Below are positions 1-8,674 of a stretch of 16,302 nt of DNA, in pieces; the first letter of the stretch is position 1, and each line of letters begins with the position of its first letter. A model generated the notes under the pieces. It was not told the origin of the DNA. It worked only from the letters and a program-made list of their open reading frames with translations, and ran no database searches. Source of the DNA: Candidatus Poseidoniaceae archaeon (GTDB lineage Archaea > Thermoplasmatota > Poseidoniia > Poseidoniales > Poseidoniaceae); assembly GCA_013329355.1 (NCBI GenBank), contig DUKK01000084.1, positions 1-16,302 on the forward strand. The letters are read 5' to 3'. Both the position numbers and the translations under genes were made by a program.

Positions 1-3000
1 CCTCGGGACCATTTAACAGCGGTAATGTATGGGTGTTTTACGGCAACTCTGCTGGAATTGCCGACCAGCCGAGTACGCGAATAGTTGGTGACGCTAACAA
101 CCTAATCGGACTTAATTTTATTTCTGCGGGTGATACCAACGGTGATGGATTAAACGATTTACTTATCACTCGGCAAGGTGGAATCGATGTTAGCAGAGTA
201 GAATTAATTCTGGGTAATAGTGAGGTAATAGACGGCTCTAGCATCCTGATTGCCCAAGGTTCGGAAAGTTATGGCGCAGTGATAGCTACTGGCGGCGATA
301 CTAATAATGACAATTTAGCAGAGTTCATCTTCTCCCAGCAGATAACTGATGATACCCAGACCGCATTCTCCAGTCTTGAATCCTACAGTAGAAAATTGTT
401 CGAAGTTAGTAATTTAGTTTTAACTGGTGAGTCCGTCGATGGAAAAATCCAGTCATCAACAGATGGTAAACCGAGTATCATTGTCGATGTTGAAAACCAC
501 ACTGATGGCTCCGGACAAACTAAGTTAGTATCACTGCAGAGTAGTTCTCAGTTAACCTACTGGAGTGTTCAAGACATTACGTCATATACCTCACCATTCA
601 TCGGCGGGAGCAATTTTGCCACCACATCATCTGGGTCTCCTTACGTCTTTTACGTGGGTGATGGGTTAAATCTGAAAACCTATAGCGGCTATACCGGAAT
701 AGAATCACCAATACCAACCTCGAGTTCAGATGCCAAGTATCTCTCGTCAGCACAAGGAACAAACGGCGAGCAGTTCTTGGCTTACTATTCTTCACTTACC
801 AACCAGCTAATGCTCAGCCAGCTAACAGAATCCGGTTGGAATGAAGAAATAGTTGCCAATGATGCTAATGTATCATCGCCCATCGCTCTTCATATCGATT
901 CTACTGGAAGTCCAGTTATCGTTTATCGTAACTATGTCACGGAGCAACTAAATGTAGCAACTAAAAACCTACAATGGACTTCTGATAGTTTAATCCTTGC
1001 CGGTCAATTAACCGCTCCATCATTTGCCAGTCAGATAGCCTATGATGACACTCTTGTGATTGCGACCGTGCTAGACGATGGTAATTTCAATAACCTAAGC
1101 GTCATAACTCATAGCGATACTACCACTCAAGCATCGTTTGTTGCGGTAGAATCTGATAGTTCCACCAACCTGTCCCTAGTGTATGACGATAATGGTGGCA
1201 AAGTCCTCGCTGCACTGACCTCAAGTGGCAGTTTGATGGTTTACGAGCAAGCCAACGGCACTGATATCTGGAATTCAATATTATTGCCTCAACCAGAGAA
1301 TCCTGGAACAGTCAATGTTGTTCGTGCTAGTGGCGGTAATGTCCCACTGATTGCAGTCAATAGTGAAGTCAATTCAGTCTTTGCCAGATTTTCCGGTGCT
1401 TGGGAAGTGGTAGCCCACACACTAGGTGAAGAGTTAGACGAGTTTGCTCTGGCTAGTCATAACTCTCACATTATCATCATCGGGAATCCTGTCGATACTG
1501 ATACGCTATCATGGAGTGCCATGCAGTATAGTCAGGGATTGAGTAATGACGAGCAGTGGCATAAATCCACGATAGACGGTTCGTTAGTTGACAATGGTCT
1601 TGCCATAACAACAACCGGCAGTAAAATCAACTTGTACATTATGTCCACACTCAGTGGCTCAATGACCAGTATAGAGCTGTATCATGATGCCGACAATGAC
1701 CACATTTTCGATGCTGTGGACCAACTTGACAACATACCTAATCAGTGGTCAGATAGTGATGGCGATGGCTATGGTGATAACCCCAATGCACCGATGGTTG
1801 ACGCCTGTCCAGACCAAACAGCCACATCATCAATAATCGTCCTAGGTTGCTTTGATGCAGATAGTGACGGCTATGATGATTTAACCGATGATTGTAATAC
1901 GGCGTTCGGCCTTTCTTGGCTGGGTCGTGTGGGCTGCTCAGATTTTGATCAAGATGGTTGGGTTGACTGGAATTCGCTTTACCCGTTTGGTGATATATTT
2001 AGCGACAATTGGAAACAGGCTTTCGATACAGATGGTGACTCATATGGCGATAACCATGGTCCAGATTGTTGTGATACGTGGTATGATACCAACGCCCCTC
2101 CAGGCGATGAATTCCCGTTTGATGCCAAACAGTATACCGATTTTGATGGCGATGGTTATGGGGATAATTCCTCTGATTTCATTGGTGGTGATGCCTGTAA
2201 GTTCGATTACGGAACTTCATATCTTGATCGTCTCGGTTGCCAAGACTCTGACGGTGATGGTGCGTCTGACCCAACAAACTTCTGGAACCAATCAATGGGT
2301 GCGGACATTTGGCCAAATGACCCAACACAATGGGCAGATTCTGATGGCGACGGTTTCGGTGATAATGGCTCGAAAAATGCCACAAACCCTGATTACTTCC
2401 CCGGCAACATTGCAGCAGCAAATGATACTGATGAAGACGGCTACCCAGATGTATTTACCGAATTTTACAATGGGACAAACGCTCAAGGGTTACAAATAGA
2501 TGGTTGCCCGTTAGTCGCCGGTAATTCTACTAATCCGTTCTACGGTTGCGTAGATTCTGATGGTGACAATTATCGCGACATTTACACTTTTGACGTGAAT
2601 CCTGCAACGGGGCTGAGAGAGAATCAGACCGGTGACGCCTTCCCGTTTGATCCCGATCAGTGGGCTGATGCTGATGGCGATGGTTTTGGTGATTTCCAGG
2701 GCGGCGAACTGGCTGACGTCTGTCCAAATGCTCCAGGTGTTATCAATGGGACACTGGGAATCGGTTGCCCGCTAATTGATGGTAATGATGATGATGGCGA
2801 TTTTGTCATCAATGATAATGACCTGTGCCCCAATACACAATTCGGTTTGATAGTGGATTTGAATGGTTGTGCTAACAATCAGCTAGATGATGATAATGAT
2901 GGTATCACCAATAACGCCGATGTCTGTCCCGAGACAACCGATGTTGCAACTGTCGATAATAGCGGCTGTAGCGAGGCACAGCGACAGATTGATACCGATT

Positions 3001-4331
3001 CTGATGGGATTTACGATTACCTTGACCAATGCGACCTGACACCGGTTAATGAAATTCCGGACCTTGACGGTTGTTCACTTTCGCAGAAAGACTCAGATTC
3101 TGATGGTATAACGGACGATGTTGATGTCTGTCCCGAAACTCCGGAGAATTATCCGGTGTTAGCAGATGGTTGCACCGATGAAAGCGCCAAGGAAATTGAT
3201 TGGGATGAAGATGGCTACACTGAAGATGATGAATTCATGTTTGAACCAACACAATGGGCCGATACTGATGGTGACGGTTATGGCGACAATCCTCAAGGAG
3301 CAAATGGTGACCAGTGCCCATTGGTAAGCGGCACTTCAACCCTGGACCGATTAGGCTGCCTAGATTCCGATTTAGACGGGTATTCTGACCCAACTGATGA
3401 TTTTGCTGCTTCTCCTAGTGGTTTAGCCGATGCTTTTGCCGATGATGTAACTCAGTGGCGTGACAATGACGGTGACGGCTATGGTGACAATGCCTCAGGA
3501 CTAAACCCTGATTTGTGTCCTGCGACTAATCCACTCTATCGGACCTCAGTTGATTTATCTGGCTGTGCGGCAAATGAACGAGATAGTGATGAAGATGGCA
3601 TTGTTGACAGCCTCGATAACTGTCCAAATGAAGCACGTGGATTCGATGGTTACTCTGATGGTTGTCCTCTAGAGGAGCAATCTGATAGCTCATCGTCAGG
3701 CCTGATTCTTGGCTTGTCAATTACTACTTTCATAGCCGTAGTTGCTGGTGTTGTTGTGCTACTGGTGCTGGTAATAGTCATACTGCGCAATCGAGGATTT
3801 GATGATGAAGATTGGTTCGAAGATGATGATGACTTTGGTGATGATTATCAAGAGGATCGCTTATCCTTCCTTGACAGACAGCGAGAAAGTAATCGTCGAC
3901 CACAGCCAAGTATGCCTGTGAGGCAACCAGCAGACCAAAGTTCAGCCCAATCCAAAGCCGGGCCGACTGGAGGTCCACCACCGAGATCACCGATTCAAGC
4001 CACCTCACAACGAAGTATTGCGCCTGCATCCGGGCCACCAAGTTTTGCCGGGGGGCGAACTCCAGCTAAACCAAAAGCGTCCAGTAAGAAGATGGCGCGC
4101 AAGGTGAAGAAATCGACTGATAGTGGTGTAAAAGTACGGCGCGCAGTGGTCGAAATTGAAGATGAAATATTCGATAATATTCCTAAATCGGCCATTGACG
4201 ATGCGATTGCTGATTTGGGAGATGTATCATCACAAGACGAAAGACAATTATTGATGTATCTCCAGGAAAAAGGCTGGAATGCACCTCAGTCTAGAGCGAT
4301 TATAAACTTGGCAAAAACCCAATCCCGGTGA
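1..4331 (+). CDS. Giant surface protein with FG-GAP and thrombospondin type 3-like Ca2+-binding repeats, C-terminal membrane anchor (5' partial)
   Basis: The frame is open to the left edge (first whole codon at base 3), so the N-terminus and any signal peptide lie outside; a GTG at 33 is in frame but falls inside a repeat that reads on from upstream. About 1442 residues are visible. Order: FG-GAP/integrin-type repeats with loops such as GDTNGDGLND (about 120-170) and GGDTNNDN (about 285-335); a Ser/Thr-rich region resembling beta-propeller repeats (about 400-1680); a long Asp/Gly/Cys-rich stretch of TSP3-like calcium repeats (about 1680-3680); a hydrophobic membrane segment (about 3702-3788); then a cytoplasmic tail with an acidic cluster, a Pro/Ser-rich linker, a basic patch and a helical end. 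This topology puts a large Ca2+-stabilised ectodomain outside the cell and about 180 residues inside. Family knowledge suggests adhesion or surface binding; no enzymatic motif is seen, so the role is inferred. TGA stop at 4329-4331. Confidence 0.85.
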   Translation, partial: SGPFNSGNVWVFYGNSAGIADQPSTRIVGDANNLIGLNFISAGDTNGDGLNDLLITRQGGIDVSRVELILGNSEVIDGSSILIAQGSESYGAVIATGGDTNNDNLAEFIFSQQITDDTQTAFSSLESYSRKLFEVSNLVLTGESVDGKIQSSTDGKPSIIVDVENHTDGSGQTKLVSLQSSSQLTYWSVQDITSYTSPFIGGSNFATTSSGSPYVFYVGDGLNLKTYSGYTGIESPIPTSSSDAKYLSSAQGTNGEQFLAYYSSLTNQLMLSQLTESGWNEEIVANDANVSSPIALHIDSTGSPVIVYRNYVTEQLNVATKNLQWTSDSLILAGQLTAPSFASQIAYDDTLVIATVLDDGNFNNLSVITHSDTTTQASFVAVESDSSTNLSLVYDDNGGKVLAALTSSGSLMVYEQANGTDIWNSILLPQPENPGTVNVVRASGGNVPLIAVNSEVNSVFARFSGAWEVVAHTLGEELDEFALASHNSHIIIIGNPVDTDTLSWSAMQYSQGLSNDEQWHKSTIDGSLVDNGLAITTTGSKINLYIMSTLSGSMTSIELYHDADNDHIFDAVDQLDNIPNQWSDSDGDGYGDNPNAPMVDACPDQTATSSIIVLGCFDADSDGYDDLTDDCNTAFGLSWLGRVGCSDFDQDGWVDWNSLYPFGDIFSDNWKQAFDTDGDSYGDNHGPDCCDTWYDTNAPPGDEFPFDAKQYTDFDGDGYGDNSSDFIGGDACKFDYGTSYLDRLGCQDSDGDGASDPTNFWNQSMGADIWPNDPTQWADSDGDGFGDNGSKNATNPDYFPGNIAAANDTDEDGYPDVFTEFYNGTNAQGLQIDGCPLVAGNSTNPFYGCVDSDGDNYRDIYTFDVNPATGLRENQTGDAFPFDPDQWADADGDGFGDFQGGELADVCPNAPGVINGTLGIGCPLIDGNDDDGDFVINDNDLCPNTQFGLIVDLNGCANNQLDDDNDGITNNADVCPETTDVATVDNSGCSEAQRQIDTDSDGIYDYLDQCDLTPVNEIPDLDGCSLSQKDSDSDGITDDVDVCPETPENYPVLADGCTDESAKEIDWDEDGYTEDDEFMFEPTQWADTDGDGYGDNPQGANGDQCPLVSGTSTLDRLGCLDSDLDGYSDPTDDFAASPSGLADAFADDVTQWRDNDGDGYGDNASGLNPDLCPATNPLYRTSVDLSGCAANERDSDEDGIVDSLDNCPNEARGFDGYSDGCPLEEQSDSSSSGLILGLSITTFIAVVAGVVVLLVLVIVILRNRGFDDEDWFEDDDDFGDDYQEDRLSFLDRQRESNRRPQPSMPVRQPADQSSAQSKAGPTGGPPPRSPIQATSQRSIAPASGPPSFAGGRTPAKPKASSKKMARKVKKSTDSGVKVRRAVVEIEDEIFDNIPKSAIDDAIADLGDVSSQDERQLLMYLQEKGWNAPQSRAIINLAKTQSR
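1740..3680 (+). repeat. Coding tandem array of TSP3-like Ca2+-binding repeats
   Basis: Inside the surface protein gene. Seven copies of a longer signature (Q, usually followed by W, then xD-x-DGDGxGDN) start near 1740, 2009, 2127, 2324, 2656, 3249 and 3450. Between them lie ordinary type 3 units (DSDGDGxxD, with DxCP and GC cysteines). Spacing is irregular and the DNA is only moderately similar between copies, so these are diverged protein repeats, not recent DNA duplications. One unit near 2065 has adjacent cysteines (DCCD). Asp-rich loops of this kind bind Ca2+ in thrombospondins and in bacterial OmpA-like proteins. Confidence 0.85.
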
Positions 4332-4379
4332 ATGAGTTAGAGATTACTTTTGAAACATGAATAAGCAGGCATAATCAAC

Positions 4380-4384
4380 GGAGG
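4380..4384 (+). promoter_or_regulatory. Shine-Dalgarno GGAGG for the EF-hand/zinc-ribbon gene
   Basis: GGAGG lies 7 bases before the ATG at 4392. It fixes that start and is one of the clearest ribosome binding sites in the window. It sits in the 60-base gap after the surface protein gene, consistent with translation from a shared transcript. Confidence 0.65.
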
Positions 4385-4391
4385 AAAACGA

Positions 4392-5948
4392 ATGGCAGAA
4401 TCAGACCTTGCAGGGGCTTCCCTACCAGAAGGTATTGACGTAGATGAGACGTCTGCATACTTTGGTATCACTAAATCTTCTGATATTGTCCATCAATTGA
4501 TGTCAATGGAAAGAGAACAATCAATCACCGCTTTTTTTAGTATGGTTTCTGATATAGTATTGAAGCCCGGCGATTTTGATTTCGAAGAGGCAAGCAAAGT
4601 GCTTAATTGCGAAGGGGGAGAAATATACTATCTGGTTGCTGGCCATCTTGGCTTGATGAGTTTTAGCGACCCTCTGATGCATTACTTAGGTCTCCCCGAT
4701 TCACATGGTGAAGAATCCCCAAATCCGAAGCCAACTCTCACCGACGGTCAATATGCATCACTCAAGCGGTTAGCTGACCCAATGAACATACTCAAGGTAT
4801 TGGCAATTGCTCAAACCACCGGTGGTGCTGACGAGGTCATGAAGTATTACTTGACAATGACTAAAATATTTCAACAAACAGAAAATAACTCTGCCCTGCT
4901 CATCGATATCGCTAGTGAATTTGATGCATCACTTGACGTAATTGGTCATGCCATACCGATAACCAATTTAGCCAGCTCAACGGTTGATATCAACAGTATT
5001 CCAGCCTCCGCTGCTGTCGATACAACCACCTCTAAATCAGTGGACTTACCGCCAGCAACCTCAACTTCAAACACAGGTGAAGGCCAGGAAGGTATTCAGC
5101 CACAAATCAGTTCTGTCCCGACCAAGTCAGTTCCTCTTCCCAGCAAATCAATTACTCAGCCAATTGTCACAGAGCCGGTGCAAGAACCAATTATACCAAT
5201 TATTCAGTCGAATATAACCGACCGTAAGGCGGCAAAGGTAACCAATAACGCCTTTGAGGGCGCCTTTGGTATGATGGCACAAACAGAAACCGAACCTGAG
5301 CTGGATGTACAACTACCAATTGGTGAAGATTCTATCGATCCCGTTGACTCAGTCGCTGATGTTGAAATGAATAACGAAGGTGAGCAAACTGTTACCTCAC
5401 TTGGTGAATCACACACAGAGGAAAACTTTGTCAGTGCGGCCGAGATGTTTATCGATGCTGATAGTGATAATGATGGGACGCTATCAGTCGAAGAATTAGC
5501 GACGGCAACTGGTCTTAGTTCGGCTGAGACGGAAGAGTTGCACAAATCTGCTGACCGTGATAAGGATGGAAAGATGTCACTATCTGAATTCGTCGCCTCG
5601 CCCGCAGCAGACAAGGTTGCTGCCAATCTGCCGCGACCAGTAGCGCCGGTCAGAAAGCCAGTAAGCCGGGTTGAACCTCGTTTAGAAGCACCACAAAATG
5701 GCGTGCCGCAGCAGGTAATGCCGCCACAGAATGTCCAACCTCGGCCGATTCCACCGCAAAATATCCAACCACAACCTGTAATTATGCCTCAGCCAGTTAA
5801 CCCAGTAGCGCAACTAAACCAGCAACCGGTATGGAATCAAACGGTGCAACCAACCATTCGCTCCGGAGTAAATTGTCGCAGTTGCGGGATTGGGATTGAC
5901 CCATATTGGCGATTCTGTCCAGTGTGCGGGTCACAGAATTTGAACTAG
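4392..5948 (+). CDS. Cytosolic protein with EF-hand pair and C-terminal zinc ribbon, function unknown
   Basis: 518 residues, with no signal peptide and no membrane segment. Residues 1-175 are a predicted mostly helical domain I do not recognise. About 180-350 is a low-complexity Ser/Thr/Pro/Gln linker. Two EF-hand loops follow: D357-E368 (DSDNDGTLSVEE) and D388-E399 (DRDKDGKMSLSE), each with acidic residues at positions 1, 3, 5 and 12 and Gly at 6, spaced as in a classical EF pair. A Pro/Gln-rich stretch (about 415-485) leads to a zinc ribbon with C495/C498 and C509/C512. The gene follows the surface protein gene by 60 bases on the same strand with its own Shine-Dalgarno, so co-transcription is likely. 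A Ca2+-responsive adaptor or regulator is possible but unproven; the zinc ribbon could bind protein or nucleic acid. It ends one base before the convergent M29-like gene. Confidence 0.85.
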   Translation: MAESDLAGASLPEGIDVDETSAYFGITKSSDIVHQLMSMEREQSITAFFSMVSDIVLKPGDFDFEEASKVLNCEGGEIYYLVAGHLGLMSFSDPLMHYLGLPDSHGEESPNPKPTLTDGQYASLKRLADPMNILKVLAIAQTTGGADEVMKYYLTMTKIFQQTENNSALLIDIASEFDASLDVIGHAIPITNLASSTVDINSIPASAAVDTTTSKSVDLPPATSTSNTGEGQEGIQPQISSVPTKSVPLPSKSITQPIVTEPVQEPIIPIIQSNITDRKAAKVTNNAFEGAFGMMAQTETEPELDVQLPIGEDSIDPVDSVADVEMNNEGEQTVTSLGESHTEENFVSAAEMFIDADSDNDGTLSVEELATATGLSSAETEELHKSADRDKDGKMSLSEFVASPAADKVAANLPRPVAPVRKPVSRVEPRLEAPQNGVPQQVMPPQNVQPRPIPPQNIQPQPVIMPQPVNPVAQLNQQPVWNQTVQPTIRSGVNCRSCGIGIDPYWRFCPVCGSQNLN

Positions 5949-5949
5949 G

Positions 5950-7089
5950 TCAAATATCAAGCATGAACTGGCCTTCTTGCAACACCTGAGAATCATCTAA
6001 CCAAACGCTTGGATTAGTCAATACACCGGGAATGTGAATACCCACCGCTGAGGAGCCACCGAGTGCCGAATTATCACCAATCGAGAAGTAACATGTTCCC
6101 AGCCTTTTTTCATCCTCAAGCACATTGCCTCCCATCCTTGCTTGATCGTTCATTCCAAAACCAAATTCTGCGACGGTCCAAACATTTTCTCGATCTTTAG
6201 TGCGTAGTTTTTTGGCTACCTCGCCAAATTCTTGTCTAATATTGGCGGCGATTTGACCACCTTTGACATCGACCACCATACCTTCCTCAATTTGCAACTC
6301 AATCTGCTCGTCAAGTAAGGTTGAATCCCATGAACCATCAATTATCAACACTCCATTCATTGTCCCCTCGCGCGGCATGATGAAAGCTTTCCCAGCAGGT
6401 AAGTTAGTTAACATCCTGGGACGATTACAAATTCCATTGTCATCTAATTTCCAATCCCGCCAGTTGACCTCAAAAGTAATGTCCGTACCTTCTTTTGACT
6501 TAACATTTACAATTCGCCGACGACGGAAATAAGGCCCAAGATTACTAATCCGCTTCTTAATTTTGTTAAAATCTGCTGCCATACCACCATGGGTGAACAT
6601 ATCGTTAGTGATACCGGGCATGGTTGCAACCCTGGCGCCGTCACGTACTGCCTGACGAACAGCTCTAGTGTGAGTGAGCGAATACTTTGTCGGCGCCAAT
6701 ACCACTTGTTGTTGCCGCATCAAATTTGCCACGGGAGTAGGTGGTTCTTCGCCGTGATGTTTTGCTTTGGGCATGACAATGAGTAGAACCCGCTCTGATT
6801 TTTTGCTGGTCGCCTCGTGTAATGCTTGACCAATGTCTCCGGTAGTTGGGTCACAGACAATCAGCACATTCTCACCTCGTCTTATGTCCATACAGGTTTC
6901 AACTACCATTTTGGCTGAGGCAGCGAGTAACTCTTCAATCGGCGGCGCGGCGTATTTTGAGGCATTAATTATTTTCGAACTATCCTCACCGCCGATTACT
7001 GAATCGACGACATCATTTAGGTCTTCATCTGATTCTTGGCGAATGTCATCAGGGTTATCCTGTTGTTTCTTCGCCATGGTTGAATGCAT
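5950..7089 (-). CDS. M29/AmpS-like aminopeptidase-family protein with altered metal site
   Basis: 379 residues from the ATG at 7089; ATG 7077 (MAKKQQ...) is an equally plausible start and neither has a clear Shine-Dalgarno. The first 45 residues are acidic and probably disordered. The rest fits COG2309 (thermophilic aminopeptidases; relatives include 2,5-dihydroxypyridine dioxygenases): SLTHTRAVRQAVRDGARVA-type segment, MPGIT, NLPAG, EFGFGMN, GTCYFSIGDN and a C-terminal HIPGVL...WLDD. At the positions that normally hold metal ligands I read K234 for Glu (NLPAGK), E308 kept (AEFGFG), Y334 for His (GTCYFSIG), H352 kept and P354 for Asp (HIP rather than HxD). Three of five anchor ligands are therefore non-coordinating, so calling it an active peptidase is unsafe. 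It converges on the EF-hand gene and diverges from the M32 gene. Confidence 0.85.
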   Translation of the reverse strand: MHSTMAKKQQDNPDDIRQESDEDLNDVVDSVIGGEDSSKIINASKYAAPPIEELLAASAKMVVETCMDIRRGENVLIVCDPTTGDIGQALHEATSKKSERVLLIVMPKAKHHGEEPPTPVANLMRQQQVVLAPTKYSLTHTRAVRQAVRDGARVATMPGITNDMFTHGGMAADFNKIKKRISNLGPYFRRRRIVNVKSKEGTDITFEVNWRDWKLDDNGICNRPRMLTNLPAGKAFIMPREGTMNGVLIIDGSWDSTLLDEQIELQIEEGMVVDVKGGQIAANIRQEFGEVAKKLRTKDRENVWTVAEFGFGMNDQARMGGNVLEDEKRLGTCYFSIGDNSALGGSSAVGIHIPGVLTNPSVWLDDSQVLQEGQFMLDI

Positions 7090-7176
7090 TACCGTCTAGG
7101 TCTTGAATGTGCGTGCGACGTTGCTCAAAATTAGGCTAGTGGTTACCTTATTGAGGGGGTAATAACTGCCGATGGT
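7090..7176. promoter_or_regulatory. Divergent promoter region between M29-like and M32 genes
   Basis: This 87-base gap separates two divergently transcribed genes and must hold both promoters unless one is read through. A/T-rich elements are present (AAAATTAGG near 7127, TTACCTTATTGA near 7143). The second is 23-34 bases before the M32 ATG, the position expected for a TATA box of a nearly leaderless archaeal transcript. GAGGGGG at 7153-7159 is too far from the ATG to be a typical ribosome binding site. No inverted repeat was seen. Confidence 0.3.
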
Positions 7177-8673
7177 ATGGCGAGTTATGATTTGTTTATT
7201 GAACGTGTTAAGGATATTCACAAAATAGGTGCGATACAGGGCCATCTCGGTTGGGACCAAGAAACCATTATGCCGGCAAAAGGTGGTAAAGCTAGATCTG
7301 AAATATTATCTTGGCTTGCTAAAGAACAACATAGTCGAATCACCGATGGAAATCTCGCAGCAATGATCGACGAGCTTGAGACTGATGAAACCCTAAATCG
7401 AGATCAACGCGCCAATGTTAGAGAAGTCAGACGACGTTACGATAAAGCGATCAAATTACCAAATGAATTTGTTGCTGAGTTTGCTCTGGCTCGATCACAA
7501 GCGCTGGTTGCTTGGCAAGAAGCCAGAGCGGATTCAGATTTCACCAAATTCAAACCATACTTAGCAAAATTGATTACGATGACTAATGAAAAAATCGATT
7601 ACTACGGTGTCGAAACTACACGCTATGATGTGCTGCTCGATGAATATGAGTTCGGTATGAAAGTAAGTGACTATGACCCACTATTTGCTGGCTTGAAGGC
7701 TAAGTTAGTGCCACTATTACAGAAAATAATGGCAGCCAAAAGAATCACACCAGATCCTACCTTACCGGCTGAACTAGTCTTTCCAGTAGCAGCACAAACG
7801 GAGTTCTGTAAACTAGTTTCTAGTGCCACTGGCTTCGATTTTGAGGCAGGCAGAATGGATGCCTCAACTCATCCATTTTCTGCCGGTTTGTGGCCCGGAG
7901 ATACTAGATTTACCACAAGATTTGATGAAAAAGACCCGTTTTCTTGCCTCTATGCGGTAATGCATGAAACAGGCCACGCACTATATGAGCAAGGATTAGA
8001 CGCTAATCACTCATTTACACCAAGAGGGGACGCAGTTTCTTTGGGTGTCCACGAATCACAAAGTAGATTCTGGGAGAATCAGGTAGGCCGCACACCAGCG
8101 TTTTGGAAGGTTGCGCTACCATGGTTCAAGGAACACTTCCCAGAGTCTCCTGATTGGACTCCGGAGGAGTTGAACAAAATTGCTAATTGTGTAGAGCCTG
8201 GTTTCATCCGTGTTGAGGCAGATGAAATAACCTACAATCTTCATATTATGCTACGCTATGAACTAGAGAAGAAAATCTTCAATGATAATCTTTCAGTGGA
8301 TGACATACCTAATACTTGGAATGAGATGTTCAAAGAATGGTTTGCTATTGAAGTCCCTGAGGATAGATTAGGCTGTTTGCAAGATATTCATTGGTCAATG
8401 GCTGCATTTGGATATTTCCCGACATACACATTAGGAAACCTATACGCCGCTCAGCTTCTTGATGCCATGGGTGAAGAATTAGGCGATGTAGATGCCATTG
8501 TTGAAAGTGGAAATTGGCAACCGATGTTGGATTGGTTGCGCGGTAAGATTCACCAAGAAGGTAGTAAGTTTACCCCTAGCGAGCTAATTCAGAATGCAAC
8601 CGGCAAGCCACCGACACCTCAACCATTCATCAATTATGTCGAAAAGAAGTATGGTGAATTATACAACCTGTAG
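7177..8673 (+). CDS. Metallocarboxypeptidase, family M32 (Taq type)
   Basis: 498 residues, the normal length for thermostable carboxypeptidase Taq/Pfu relatives, which are cytosolic zinc enzymes that remove C-terminal residues with broad specificity. The zinc motif HETGH is at residues 263-267, and the third ligand E293 lies in the family motif HESQ (292-295). The 30-residue spacing from first His to Glu matches the Pyrococcus enzyme. Other family landmarks are DTRFTTRF (about 243-250), an Arg-Val-Glu-Ala-Asp-Glu segment with TYNLH (about 348-359), and the C-terminal YFPTYTLGN. All catalytic residues are present, so it should be active, probably in peptide turnover. The ATG at 7177 gives an N-terminus of family length. 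It stands alone on this strand, with convergent gene ends one base apart at 8673/8675. Confidence 0.95.
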   Translation: MASYDLFIERVKDIHKIGAIQGHLGWDQETIMPAKGGKARSEILSWLAKEQHSRITDGNLAAMIDELETDETLNRDQRANVREVRRRYDKAIKLPNEFVAEFALARSQALVAWQEARADSDFTKFKPYLAKLITMTNEKIDYYGVETTRYDVLLDEYEFGMKVSDYDPLFAGLKAKLVPLLQKIMAAKRITPDPTLPAELVFPVAAQTEFCKLVSSATGFDFEAGRMDASTHPFSAGLWPGDTRFTTRFDEKDPFSCLYAVMHETGHALYEQGLDANHSFTPRGDAVSLGVHESQSRFWENQVGRTPAFWKVALPWFKEHFPESPDWTPEELNKIANCVEPGFIRVEADEITYNLHIMLRYELEKKIFNDNLSVDDIPNTWNEMFKEWFAIEVPEDRLGCLQDIHWSMAAFGYFPTYTLGNLYAAQLLDAMGEELGDVDAIVESGNWQPMLDWLRGKIHQEGSKFTPSELIQNATGKPPTPQPFINYVEKKYGELYNL

Positions 8674-8674
8674 G

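Noticed and set aside
33..35. GTG at 33 as the true start of the surface protein.
   Set aside because: The frame stays open to base 3 and the upstream residues complete an FG-GAP blade, so the gene begins before the window.
1888..2499. A long alternative + strand frame inside the surface protein gene, and several minus-strand frames over the same repeats.
   Set aside because: They are by-products of the biased GAT/GGT repeat codons; their translations are low-complexity and lack start signals, while the main frame has coherent repeats.
1740..3680. Recurring GATGGCGATGG-like DNA words suggested tandem or CRISPR-like DNA repeats.
   Set aside because: Spacing is irregular, copies differ at third positions, and the conservation is at the protein level (Asp/Gly Ca2+ loops).
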